Source: Rhytidiadelphus loreus | Lineage: Eukaryota > Streptophyta > Bryopsida > Hypnales > Hylocomiaceae | Direction of reading: 5' to 3' | DNA length: 64,000 bases | Assembly: GCA_947034895.1 (NCBI GenBank) | Contig: OX344764.1 | Location: forward strand, 14,818,001 to 14,882,000 | Shown here: in pieces, positions 36,565 through 48,162 of the stretch | Position numbering within the stretch: the stretch's first letter is position 1 | Layout: the number at the start of each line of letters is the position of its first letter | Position numbers and translations under genes: made by a program | The notes under the pieces: generated by a model | What the model was told of the DNA's origin: nothing | Seen by the model: only the letters and a program-made list of their open reading frames with translations | Databases searched by the model: none

Positions 36565-36793
36565 ATGGTATCCAACATAGGGCACAATCCCCAGAAAGCT
36601 GAGGAGCTGCCACTTGCGCACAACCCGCTGCTTTTCTATAGAGTGAGTATCATCGCGAGGCACGCACGCAGGCAGGCATCCATGATCCATCATCATCATC
36701 ATCATCGTTTGTGGTGTGTCTGATGAGTCACTGATGACTGCGATTGCCATTCTGTTGCAGCAGCTGAACAGAGCAGATCGTCCTCCTAATTAA
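36565..36793 (+). CDS. Possible 36-codon two-exon small protein or upstream ORF
   Basis: ATG at 36565 in a strong context (GCCGCCATGG) opens 26 codons to 36642, followed by GTGAGT. The intron ends TCTGTTGCAG at 36760 and the second exon (36761-36793) adds ten codons and a TAA in phase. The product would start MVSNIGHNPQKAEELP and end RADRPPN. I do not recognise it. It lies about 1.1 kb upstream of the CBSX3 start and could be a separate microprotein gene, a uORF in a long CBSX3 leader, or chance. Confidence 0.4.
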
Positions 36794-36970
36794 GTCTCTC
36801 AGAAGAAGCCGATGCAAGCCGTGGTGGCACTTAAAGAGCGTTTCCTGCAGCTTTTCTGTCTGATTCTTAAACAAACAAGTGGGTGTGTTGCTGTAACATA
36901 ACTGAGCTCTTCCTCGATCATCTTCTACCATTTTGTGGAGCTTACATTACATTCCCATCGACATCTGCGG

Positions 36971-37800
36971 GTGAGTATGGTGCTCGCAAGTGGTGTGATT
37001 TAGGCCCCTGATTTGGGTGTAGGGTGATGTGATTCTTGCGCCACTCTCACTGTCTTATGCATCGAGACTCGTTATGCTATTTGCATTTGATTTTGCGTTT
37101 GGTTTTAGAACTCGGGTTGCTCTCATTGTCATCGAGACTTGCTGGTGAGTGTGGTGTGTTCAAGTGAGGGTTGTTTTTAGGGCCCTCATTTTGGATGGGG
37201 TTATGCGGTTCTTGTGTCACTCTGATTGTCATCGAGACGCGCTGTTGTGGCATTGGGGAGTAGGAGTAGATTTACGGACTCAAGTAGGAGGAGATTTGAG
37301 TTCGGTGTTGGTTTTAGAGCAGGGTATGTTGTTCTTATGCTACTCTCATTGTCATCGAGACAAGCTGGTGAGTGTGGTTTGCGAGTTGAGGGTTGATTTT
37401 TAGGACCTGATTTGGGTGTAGGTTTTGGATGGGTTATGCGGTTCTTGTGCCACTCTCATTGTCATCAAGATTTGCTGGTGTGGTGTGGTGTGGTTGTGAG
37501 TGGGAGGTGATTTACGGTCTGCATTGGATTTTGGTCTGGTTTTATATCAGGGGATGTAGTTCTCTTGTCGCCCTCCTTGTCTTCAAGACACGCTAGTGAG
37601 TGGTCTCTTGTAGTGCTTGCGATTGGGAGTAGATTTTATGTACCTGATATGGATTTTGGATTTAAAAAAGTCTATGTAGTTCTTGTGTCACTCTCCCTGT
37701 CGATCGTGGTGTTTTCAAGGGGATGTGATTTAGGAACTAGTTTGTGTAGGTTTTAAAGGGGTTGTGCAGTTTATGTGTCAATCTCACTGTCCTGGGAATT
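36971..37800 (+). repeat. Degenerate ~110-bp repeats in the CBSX3 leader
   Basis: After a good donor (GTGAGT at 36971), a block close to GGTTCTTGTGTCACTCTCAT followed by TGTCATCGAGAC recurs about eight times, near 37025, 37115, 37207, 37329, 37439, 37557, 37677 and 37767. The region is probably a 5' UTR intron of CBSX3; the acceptor was not fixed. Confidence 0.65.
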
Positions 37801-37918
37801 TTGAAGTGCGACCTTGACCGAAGAGACTCAAAATGTTCTCGAAAGAGGTTGGAAATGTTTCTTTCTCGAGGTTCTGACGATCGGCGGTTATGGCAGCGGT
37901 CATTTGCGTTCAGGCAAC

Positions 37919-39815
37919 ATGCAAGGGCTTGTGAGACTCGTGCAGGCTCAAGGACGAGCACTCTCTGGAAGTGTGCTGCAGCACGTCCGGGTATCGACTC
38001 CCTATTCCTTTGGCATCCAGATGCGGCAGGAGTCGGGACAACCCAACAAGAAAGAGAGCTTGGAAGAGCACGGGTTTGAGAGCACCACCATTGCTGATAT
38101 CATCAAGGAGAAGGGCCAGAAGGCCGATGGATCCTGGTTGTGGTGCAGTGTGGATGATACAGTGTACGATGCCGTGAAATCGGTAAGCACTTTTACGTTT
38201 ATCTCTACGAGCTTTCATAACATTTATGGAAGGTGATGCGCACCCTTTGGGTCTAATGAGTATCCAAGATGCCCCAATTCTCTGACATCTTCTTTCTTTA
38301 AGATAGATCCTCACATCATGGGTCCAAGAATGAAAACGTTGGTACTCAGCCTTCTTCCATATGGAATTGTGATGTAGTCACAGTTCTAGTGCAGACAACG
38401 GGCGATGAACGACTGTTATGTAAAGAATGCGATCTTGCTTCTCAATTATCTTCTCACCAATATATATACTCTTGGTCCTCTGACTGTTCCTTTTCAGATG
38501 ACTGCAAACAATGTGGGGGCTTTGTTGGTGGTGAAGCCGGGAGCAGAGAGGAAACTTGCTGGCATTATCACTGAAAGAGGTGAGTTCAAACCCTAAATCC
38601 TAGGCAGCGGAAAGGAGCATTGTATGTGCTGATCCCTGTACGCCCAGGTGGTGTTTTGATTTTTGACATTGCGTTGGTGACCTGTTTACTTTCCTTTGGT
38701 TTCCACCTGTTTTCATTGTTCTCTGTAACGAGAATAGTAATTTTTGGTCGTTGTTGTCTCCATTCTTGAGAGGATTCCAACACATTAAAATATGCATTAT
38801 TTGGATTGTTGAGGTTATGAATTGTTGAAGTTTGAAGTAGTGAGGTCTTAGTTACGGGAGCATCTTTGAGCATATAGACGTATCTCATTTCTTACAAGCC
38901 ACATATTTGGATGACACTTGCATCATAAAACGGGACCTCCCCCGTACTTGGTGTGCGTGTTCACGTTGTTGTGGTAATGTTGTGCACGAAAGTGAGAAAA
39001 TGTGTGTTTCGAGGATTGGTTTATTAGCAGATAGTAATGTAAAGGTCGTTTTGCACTGTGTACAGATTATCTCAGAAAGATCATCGTTCAGGGTAGATCT
39101 TCTAAGACAACCAAAGTCGGAGACATCATGACTGAAGAGGTACTATTTTGGCACAACTGACTTAGCCCCTAGGCAGTGCCCCTTTTTACTGTGGAGGTTT
39201 CTTATTATCTGAAGCCAGTTGCTTCAATCTGTGCTATCTAAAGACAACTACAGGCTAATTCTCGTTGATTTGACCTTACCAATCTAAAGTGACCCTATAT
39301 TGTTGACATGGGACGGTAGTAAAATTCATTTACAACTGAAGGTGTCAGACTTGATTGTATCTTAATATTGTATCCTGTTCTCGGCATGCAGAACAAACTC
39401 ATCACAGTGAGCCTGGACACCAAAGTGCTGCGTGCTATGGAGCTGATGACCGGTAGGGATCTTTCAACTTTTGGAATGATCTTGTAATGGGTTTTTTTTT
39501 GCTATCACTTTTTGATGGTCTTTCCCAGGATAAGATGGTAGTGGTTTTGCGTATTACAGCCTAAATTGGGTAGCACCATTTGGTAGGTATTATTCCTCCG
39601 ATGTTGAATTTTGATACTTCAAACAGTTTTTTCAGTATCACAACCCTGTTGAGATTCTCCCGATTTGTGCAGATAACCGCATTCGGCACATTCCTGTGGT
39701 GGAGGACAAAGGAATGAAGGGCATGGTGTCTATTGGCGACGTGGTGCGTGCTGTAGTGCACGAGCACCGTGAGGAGTTGGACCGTCTGAACTCCTACATT
39801 CAGGGCGGCTACTAG
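37919..39815 (+). CDS. CBSX3: Mitochondrial CBS-domain-pair protein CBSX3
   Basis: Five exons (37919-38182, 38498-38579, 39066-39139, 39392-39452, 39673-39815) with matching phases encode 207 aa, nearly the length of Arabidopsis CBSX3. The protein follows that family from end to end: MQGLVRL, GSVLQHVRV, GFESTTIADIIKEKG, DGSWLWCSVDDTVYDAVKS, NVGALLVVKPGAERKLAGII, TKVGDIMTEENKLITV, DNRIRHIPVVEDKGMKGMVS, VVRAVVHEHREELDRLN and a C-terminal IQGGY. Two CBS motifs lie at about residues 65-115 and 130-190. CBSX3 binds adenosine nucleotides and regulates mitochondrial thioredoxin in Arabidopsis. The N-terminus, rich in Arg, Gln, Ser and Val, fits a mitochondrial presequence. All introns are GT..AG. 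Confidence 0.96.
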
Positions 39816-41977
39816 CTTCCTTGCTCATCTTATAATGACGAAAACTTTTGGATCAGCAGTCGTCGTAGCATGAACAGCAAGCAGAGCTCAGGCTCGTGAG
39901 ACGTGCACAGCAATGTATATACAAAAAGTTCAATCAGTGAGTGCATTGCAGATGAATGTGCAAAGTGTTTAGTGTGCAGAATCCGTGTAGAGAGGGACTG
40001 GAAGGACAGGGAACTTGTTTAGGGTGAACTAAAAATGACGTAACGTAGTTCCTGTTTAGGTTGGACTGGAAGACATGCCACTTGTTTATGAACTGATGAC
40101 CTGAGAACTTGTTTTAACAAGTTATGATGAAATGGAGTAAAGGATGATCACTCTGCATCTGGTTTTTTTTCTTATTTGAACTTCCCTTATGCAGAGCTTC
40201 TCTATCCTAGTTATATTGATGCATCTTTGAAGTCGGATCTGCATCACATAGCTTTCCATTCAAATTGTTTGCACCCTGTGCCACCCCGTGCCATTATTTT
40301 TCAAAAATTTCAGGGATTATTATATGTAGAAATCAAGTGAGTGAGAATTAGTGTATCTGTATCTACATCCGTGTGTGCATATATGTACGTACATATATTA
40401 ACTACATCTTTATATCCATCTGTATATGTATGAGGGAACTCTGCCTATGACAGGCAAAACTTGGGACCAGCCTAATGCAGGCAAAAAAATTCATGAGTAG
40501 TACATGTGTCCTTGTAGAATGGTAATTGCATGTGCGATGTTAAATCAAACATACAAAGGTGGGCCCAGCCTATCTCAGTGGCTGGGTCAAACCATGGAAC
40601 CCAGTCAGCCCACCTCCATCCATCTGTGCCCTTGATGGAGTGCTGGTGACGGAATGACCCCGTCAACGTCCTTGTCTTGCACAAACATAGGACTGCAACC
40701 CACAGGACACAATCCTGTAGGACAACAATTTTGGAAAACTTAATTCACGTCCTACGTAGGGTGGTGGGTTTAGGATTTAGAGTGGTGGTTTAGGTTTTTA
40801 AAGTCTTCTTTTAACTATGAATTTATTTACATATCCCATATTTTTTGTGTTACCTCTTACCACCCCGTGTGTATATAATAAGTTGTCTTTTCAACTCATC
40901 CCACAAATCATGCATGAATGGCTTTTGAAGCAAAGGAAAATAGATGTGGTGGCATGTCACATCAACATGGACCTATTTCAAATGGATGATTTTTTTAGTG
41001 AAGGACAAAGTCCAAACAATTTTTTTCAAAGTTTTACAAAAACAACATTTTGTGAAACAATTGGAACAACATTTTTTGAAGTTCTTGTAGGACTTGTAAA
41101 AAAATTGATAACACTTAAAACAAATAAAGTGTTCATTCATCTTTCTATAAGTCTTGCACAAAATGGACACTTTAAAGGACCAACATGCATTTTTTGGCAA
41201 CATAGAAATTTTGGGCAAGTATGTGTGATTGGAGATTTGCATATTTAAGGCTGAAATTTTGATTGACGGTGGGGACGAGGAATATGCACTAAATTTTATG
41301 ACATTTGGAAATAAGAGTCAAAGTTATGGTCTAATATTTTATTTTTTCCATAAATGGGCAATGCAAGGCACATTAGAAAAAATCACTTTCTTCTTAAACG
41401 AAAATTTGAAATTGATTTTTTAGAGTTATATGTATATATGTAGAAAGCCTTGAATCATTCCATTTTGATCAATGAATCAAAGTTACGAGGAGTTTTAGTT
41501 TGCAAGCAATTATCGATTCTCTACTTTGAAATAAACTTTGAAATCTTTTATTTTACTCAATTTTCAATATTTTTTGAAAAAATAAAATCATAAGATGTAG
41601 ATTTTTCATTACAACATTTTGACCATTGGAATTGGAATTTTTCAATTTCATAACTAAATTCTTAACAATTTTGTATTTTGGATCATTCTCTACTTCTTTC
41701 TACTTACTATTTTTTCCCTATATGTTGTACAATCCTAAATGATCTAAAAATTTTCAAGCATGTAACCAACTTGCCTTGAAGAATATCCAAATAATCACTA
41801 CAATTTTGGACATTTTTTCATACAAATGTGAGCTTGTGAAGTGCAGCTGCCAAGTTATTCTCAAGGCTCAAAAAACTTCAAAATTTAGTATTTGAAGTGA
41901 CAAGTTCAAACGCTAATATCTTGCTAGACACATGGTGGAAATTTTTGAAATTTTTTCCATGTGTTCTGAAGTCAATA
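39816..41977. other. Gene-free spacer downstream of CBSX3
   Basis: 3' UTR of CBSX3, then AT-rich sequence. At 40430-40500 there is one arm of the foldback family seen complete at 41978-42138. A 143-codon plus-strand frame at 40817-41248 has no recognisable domain. Confidence 0.45.
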
Positions 41978-42138
41978 TAAGGTAACTCTACCTATGATAG
42001 GCAAAACTTGGAACCAGCCTAATGTAGGCAAAAAAATCCATGAGCAATACATGTGTCTTGTGAAATGTACTGCTAATGAATTTTTTGGCCTTCATTAGGC
42101 TAGTCCCAAGTTTTGTTTGTCATAGGAGAGTTAACTTA
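41978..42138. mobile_element. 161-bp foldback MITE
   Basis: Left arm TAAGGTAACTCTACCTATGA and right arm ending CATAGGAGAGTTAACTTA are imperfect inverted repeats extending over about 65 bp each, so nearly the whole element folds back. The ends resemble those of the element at 25264-25810. Confidence 0.68.
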
Positions 42139-43927
42139 CTACAAGATCAGATGACGACAAGTGTATACAAATGTTTTCTTTCTAGAATTTGGTACTTGTA
42201 CTAGAAATGACAGTTTGGGAGCATTTTTAGTGAAAACATAGTCACACTCCTTTAGGGGTTAAATTATGAGGATTTATGATTTTAAATTGACTTCTTCCAT
42301 TGATCATGTTGTGGAAAGTATAATAAAATGGAGGATTTTTAATGTCATTAGTTGAGTGAAGAACATTGCATGTGTTGGTTTAAAAAAATAATTATTTGAG
42401 TGAATAGAAATCCCAATATAAAATCTTCAAAATTGCTTAAAAGAACATGAGGTCCAATGTCGGCTTTTTTACTACTTAAAAGGTTAAACTATCAATTAGA
42501 AATCAAATCCATCCTTCAACTTCAAGCAATTGGTTAAATCAATTTACATGACCTAACTAACTAACATTTACCTCACAACTAAATACCTCCCATCTTTGTA
42601 AAGTATCACAATCTTTTAACCATGTCATAGACACAATATACTACTAGACATAGTAAGAAAAAAATTAATAAACACCTTGAGTTTGGAGAAGAAAAGAGAG
42701 AAGTCTTTCATCTTCTAAAATACAAAATTTAGGGTGGACTTCTATGCACACAAAATCAACCAAAATAAATAGGAAAGACAAATTAAACAAATTATTGATG
42801 GATTTTTGCATTGATTTGTACAATAGTTATAAAAGGAGAATTGAAATTTTTGGGCAAGCAAAAAATTTGGGAAAGGCTCTTGAAAAACAAGGGAGTCTTT
42901 TGACTTCCAGAAACCTATTTTTGACAATTGGACTTGAACTTTTTGGTTACTTTTAGTTTGACTGCAAGGCAATGCAACGACTCCTAAAATGTAATTTAGT
43001 GCTACTCAAGTAAGAGTGAAAGCATCATTTGGAAAACCCCACTTTGAAACATTGAAATTCATTTATGATTCCAACACTACATGAAAGTTTGCTCTTACTC
43101 TTGAGACAAAGCCAAAACAATCAAAATTTCTGAGCATTCCCATTGACAAAGAACTTAGAAATGGTCCACCCTAAACAATGAGAGTGTTTGATTTTCTTGG
43201 CTTAGGTCACAGGTCGCTCCACAGATTTCTGGAGAAGATGGCTGTCGCCTTCAATGGAACTGACGAAGTGTCCAGTTGTGGTAATGAGCCCTTGCCGCTC
43301 GATTGATGCTGCATTGCTGCAGCTTCAATTCCGGCAACGTACTTCCCTTTTGATTCCTGACTCCGAAGAAATGGCAGTAATCTGCGCAAGTGTCGATGGT
43401 TTTAGGTCTTCATGAAATCACATATTATACTCCAAATTCCGAGCACCGTACATCACATTTTTGGAACGGTTGACATGGCCGGTCCATGCACCGTGGAGTC
43501 TTGGCAGCTGCTCACTCGTTCACGAGATCTCACTCTGTGTAGATCTTTGCACGATAGAGTGCTGATCGTCTCTCGGTGGGCGTGAAACGGTGATCGGATC
43601 GATCTATTTGGAGCCGTTTTGGTGGAGCGCAGGTTGGAGCTTGTTAGGGTTTGGAAATCGGGAGGTCGGAGGACTTGCACGAGTGTCAGGACTCGGACGA
43701 CTTATTAGAGGATCTGGTTTTGGTTGTGAGAGGCGATGGAGGATTTGATTTGGTTTAGTGATTTAGTTGAGCTTCGTAGATTTTAGGGTTTGGTGTGTAG
43801 AGAGTTTTGGTAAGATTAGGGCTGAGTGGAGATGACTGCATTGAAATTTCATGTCTTTTGAGTTTTTGCAATTTTAGGGTTTCGGAGGTGGAGAGAATGA
43901 GTAGGGAGGCGAAATTGAGCCACTGTG
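42139..43927. other. Gene-free spacer and 5' region of the DUF218 gene
   Basis: A solitary CTTTAGGGGTTAA end at 42250-42262 matches the terminus of the TTAA-flanked family, but I found no partner end. 43400-43927 is less AT-rich and is the probable promoter and leader of the next gene. Confidence 0.45.
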
Positions 43928-44917
43928 ATGGACGGGGGCCGGGACTCTGATCTAGAGACGGGGCTTTACTCTCGCCGGTTACGAAAGAAGCGATCGCTCA
44001 CGCTGTGGCAGAAGATGACGCTCACAAGCCGGCGTTACCGGAAACTCCCCGCGCCTTTCGTGGTATGCGTCTCCCTCTCCGTCTCGGCTCTCCTCTTCGT
44101 CGCCGTTTTCATGTACAATGAAGCTTTCGGGACGCAGTTCGCAACCATTAAATCGAGCAGCCAGCTATTCTCCGAACACGACTCGCCCTACACGACTCTC
44201 TCGAGTCTCGTGATGGTTGCCGGGCACGCGGTTTACACGAGCTCGAAATGCGAGAAACCCGAGGGGGAAGGCTCGTGGCATTTGGAGCCGTACCAGAAGC
44301 AACCTGGCCAGGCGAGCACTTTCGTTCACCACATCCAAGCAGGTGTGGAAGCCGCGGCCCAATCCGAAGAAGCTTTGCTCTTATTCAGCGGCGGCGAGAC
44401 GCGTCAAGACGCCGGGCCTCGCAGCGAAGCGCAAAGCTACTGGAACGTGGCCGAATCCAAAGACTGGTTTGGAAAGCGCGAGAGTGTGCGATGGCGTACA
44501 CTTACCGAGGAATTTGCTCGCGACAGCTTCGAGAATCTTTTGTTTAGTCTGTGCCGGTTTCGTGAGCTCACGGGACACTATCCTTCGAACGTTACCGTGG
44601 TGAGCTATGATTTCAAGGAGCGAAGGTTTACGAAGCACCATCGCCTTGCATTAGGGTTGCCAGAGTCACAATTCTCCTTTGTAGGGGTGCCAATATCACC
44701 GACTTCCCAGGTGGCAGCTATGAAGGGAGAGGAGAAAGTGTTGGATATGTTTCAGGAGGATCCGTATGGCTGTAAAGGCGAACTTCGGAAGAAGAGAATC
44801 AATCGCGATCCGTTTCTACGCGCTCTTCCTTACCCTGTTGGTTGTCCTGAAATGCGAGGGCTATTTGGTTACTGTGGATCCGATTATTACTTCGGCAACC
44901 TTCCGTGGAAAACATAG
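43928..44917 (+). CDS. DUF218 (YdcF/SanA-like) membrane protein
   Basis: A single exon of 329 aa starting at the ATG at 43928. The N-terminus is very basic (RRLRKKR, then SRRYRK), followed by one membrane span at about residues 43-63, which suggests a type II membrane protein. DUF218 landmarks follow: LVMVAGHAVYT (about 94-103), LLLFSGGETR (150-159), EFARDSFENLLF (195-206) and VTVVSYDFKERRF (222-234). The first two are the conserved loop and SGG motif of the family. Bacterial members act in envelope-related processes; the plant members are uncharacterised. GC content and codon use are richer than in the surroundings, as expected for an intronless expressed gene. Confidence 0.85.
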   Translation: MDGGRDSDLETGLYSRRLRKKRSLTLWQKMTLTSRRYRKLPAPFVVCVSLSVSALLFVAVFMYNEAFGTQFATIKSSSQLFSEHDSPYTTLSSLVMVAGHAVYTSSKCEKPEGEGSWHLEPYQKQPGQASTFVHHIQAGVEAAAQSEEALLLFSGGETRQDAGPRSEAQSYWNVAESKDWFGKRESVRWRTLTEEFARDSFENLLFSLCRFRELTGHYPSNVTVVSYDFKERRFTKHHRLALGLPESQFSFVGVPISPTSQVAAMKGEEKVLDMFQEDPYGCKGELRKKRINRDPFLRALPYPVGCPEMRGLFGYCGSDYYFGNLPWKT

Positions 44918-47005
44918 TTCGGGTTTGGAGCTAGTAACTCGACAACTTCGTCTCTTCATCTTGCTGTGGAGGTGGAAGTCTCTCATGGAAAATTGTGATA
45001 ATTGCACTACTAAACCAATTTGATCAGCCGATCCTGAAAGGTACTCGCTGAAATAGCGGAACTTTCAGGACTTACTTACGATGTTCTCCTCAACTTCACT
45101 ACCACATAGTTCCATTCTCAGCAACGAAGATCACAACAGGGAGGAGATGCTGTGACGACATTCAGTGTGGTTCGGTAGCGTCCTCGACCTTTGGCTTTAT
45201 TCTTTTTCTTCTGCCTTCATTCATTCCTCGCTTCTTCAAAGTTCAAGCTACTACAATGGTGCTACTCACGCTAGCAGCATGACTGACTTCTGAGCAGAAG
45301 CCAGCGTCTGTACACTGGGATGCTCAATCGAGACAGTTCAAGGACATACGCAGAAGAGTACTGTACGAGAATCTTCCAGAGGATTTTTGGACAGGATTTA
45401 TGTGAGAAAAATCTCTGGTGCTCTGCAGACAATTCATTATTTTAGATTACTATAGCCATGATGCGACAAGCGACCTGATGTACCAGTATTATTGCATTGT
45501 CGCAATGAGCCATGAACCATGTTGTGAAGTTACTGCCTGGTTCTACCGTGCAAGTCACGTTTATGTGATGGGTGTTATCTTCTCGACCGGCCTCCTGTAC
45601 CTTTATTTTCTCACTCTGTAAGTTCGTTTAGATGAACGATGTTTGCGATTTCACGGTTTAAATTATGTGTTGGTGGCAGCTCCATGGAGGTGCAACAATC
45701 AAGCATTCATCAGAAACTGGTGTAGAAGCGTCGGTGCGGAGCTTGAGCAAGAATGATTACCCAGATTTTGAGACGCAACAGAAATTGAAGTACACTCACC
45801 CACTCACTTGCTCCATGAGTTTGTCGGTCATGCAGCACAGCCCTGTGCTACGCCTGATGTAGCCTGTCACTTTCAACAGTGTTAGAATGAACATTTCCCA
45901 AGGAAGCAATCATAGTAAAACAGGGGTTTTACCTTTTAAGTGATGGAAAGAGTCGGTTCATGTATTCGGGGTTGGTAACCGAGTACCATCGTCCGTCTTC
46001 AAGCTGTCACTGTTCTACAGTAACACTCAGAGCTGTAAAACAGTTCTGCAAGACATCACGACAGCTAGCTATTACTTCCCTAATAACTCCATTGTCGGTT
46101 TGAAAGCTCCTGGGTACCCTAACTCTTGCAAGAGACACCAAAGGGGAAGCCACGCTTGTGTGAGTGTTCTGCATCACCTGCACTGCCACTTGCTGGCAAC
46201 CCAACAGCAGTATCCTCTAGTGATGCAGTGTATCTTAATTGTGGATTCTCTGTACTCTTCTACTGTAGTAGCAACTTTGCATCAAAATTAGCGCTTCACT
46301 GACTCCAGTAGTTGCTCTCTCTAACAATTGCCGTATGAAATGGTCAATTGTGCAGAAAAGCTCGAGATCACACGCGGTTGTGTCATTGGTATGGTGCGAC
46401 TTTGCATCAAAACTTGCGCTGCCTTACTGCAGTAGTCGTATTCTAACATTCGTCTCATGAAATCGACAATTATTCAGGAAAGCTCAAAATCGCACACGGG
46501 TGTGTCATTCCTGGAGTGCAACTCTTGCATCAAAATTTGCGCTCCTCTGACTAGCGCCCTGAGTGAGTTCATTGCATGCGGCAATTGCAAGAATGCGAGA
46601 ATTATTCAAGAAAGCTCAAAATCATAAACGCACGGATCTGACATTCGTAGCCAGAGAGACCATAACGTCAACGGAGCCCATTCCTGTAACTTCGAGAGGT
46701 GGCAACCAACCCTTGGGGGTATGGAGAGCACCCATTATATCTCATTACCTTTGCCTCCATTCAGTGACTTGAATGTACAGCACCAATTACAATTTTGTCC
46801 ACGATGGGCTTGTTCCCATTTGTGTCTGCAATGGGCTCATTTACCTTAATTCTTGGTTGGTGAAGTGCACTCTTCAATAAAATACTAACTTTTCATAGGT
46901 CTATAATTAGAATAGGGTACAAGAGAACTCAAATCTGTAATGAAAATAAACTACTTCAAAAGCAACACTAAAAATATTATTTAGTGTCACCTACACTAAT
47001 TGGTT
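44918..47005. other. 3' region of the DUF218 gene and gene-free spacer
   Basis: No exon supported. A small hairpin (GAAAGGTACTCGC.. with its complement) is visible near 45035-45070, in the probable 3' UTR. Confidence 0.4.
46265..46640. repeat. ~123-bp tandem repeat
   Basis: ACTTTGCATCAAAA recurs at 46274, 46399 and (as ACTCTTGCATCAAAA) 46521. Each is followed by ACTGCAGTAG- and CAGGAAAGCTCAAAATC-like blocks. About 2.8 degenerate copies. Confidence 0.7.
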
Positions 47006-48044
47006 TTAACCCCTAAAGGACCAAGGCCTTTTTCTGCCAGAAAACACTCAAAACTGCCGTACTTATAGCAAGGAGTAAAAAAATTGAAAAATTGTTTTTT
47101 TTCTTCATATCTAACCATAGGATCTTACACCTAACTAGTATGAGAGTGTGTGAAAAAAAACTCAGAATTTTTGATCGCTCAGATTGCAAGATATCTGCGT
47201 TTAAAGTGGAAAAAACAAGTTTTTCTACACATTGCGGGACTAGATTTTTTGACTTTGAACATTTTTAACTTAAAATTTTTGCACTATAGAGTTTTGAGCT
47301 TTAAATCTTTATAGTGAAGAATTGAGTTGAGAGTCTAGGTAAGAAAAAAAAATTCAAAAAAAAATTAATTATCATTCTTAAAAAAAATGTTAAGTAGAAG
47401 TAGGTATGAGATAGAAGGAAAATCTAAAATATTCATATATTTTAGATGGAATTAAAATGCACTAATCCCAATAGCAAGATTGTTCTAACAAGTAAATCAA
47501 ACCATGCAAAAAAATAAAAATTGAAAAATTTGAAAAATTGCATTCAGAAATGAATCCTACAAGTTATTTTTTTCAAGAAGATGCTCTAATTGCATTACAA
47601 GGAAATGGGGGTAAATGTAACCATAGAAGAATGACTGCTTGTCCGAAACGACTTGAATATGACTCATATTCCCTAATTGCCTGAAAAACAAGAATGTCCA
47701 TAACTTTTTCATAACATATCCAAATGAAATGAATAAAAGCTTTCCAGATAGACAAAAATACAATCTATGAGAAAATATAATATTAAAAAGAAAATTCAAA
47801 TTTTTTTCCATTTTTTTTGGCTGCTTGAGCTGCTCGAGCTACCCGCCGTCCCCTCGTTTGAGCTTATTTGGTCATAACTATTGTTCCCGGGCACCGATTT
47901 TGAAAAAAATTATATCCCCACGAAGATAATCAACTTTTCTACCTCCAAAAAAAATTCAAAAAATTAGGAGAAAATTTCAGCCAGCAGGTACTTGCCCAAA
48001 AACACATTTGTCTCCCGAAGGGACAATGGTCCTTTAGGGGTTAA
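47006..48044. mobile_element. TTAA-flanked TIR element 2 (about 1.03 kb)
   Basis: Begins TTAACCCCTAAAGGACCAAG and ends ATGGTCCTTTAGGGGTTAA. The body is AT-rich, with no transposase frame. It shares internal blocks such as AAAACACTCAAAACTGCC with element 3. Confidence 0.82.
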
Positions 48045-48162
48045 CTGTGAAAGTTCTAAAGTTTAGAGGCCCAAAACTACTTCAAATATTAGTCTCCAAA
48101 GCAAAAGCTAAAATCTTCATCTATATTAATTTTTTAACAAATTCAACCATAGCATCCTTTAA

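Noticed and set aside
40817..41248. 143-codon plus-strand frame
   Set aside because: It is AT-rich, has no recognisable domain and no splice context; I cannot support it as a gene, although a decayed fragment is possible.
44217..44603. Arg-rich 128-codon frame
   Set aside because: It is an alternative frame inside the DUF218 exon, explained by that gene's GC-rich codons.
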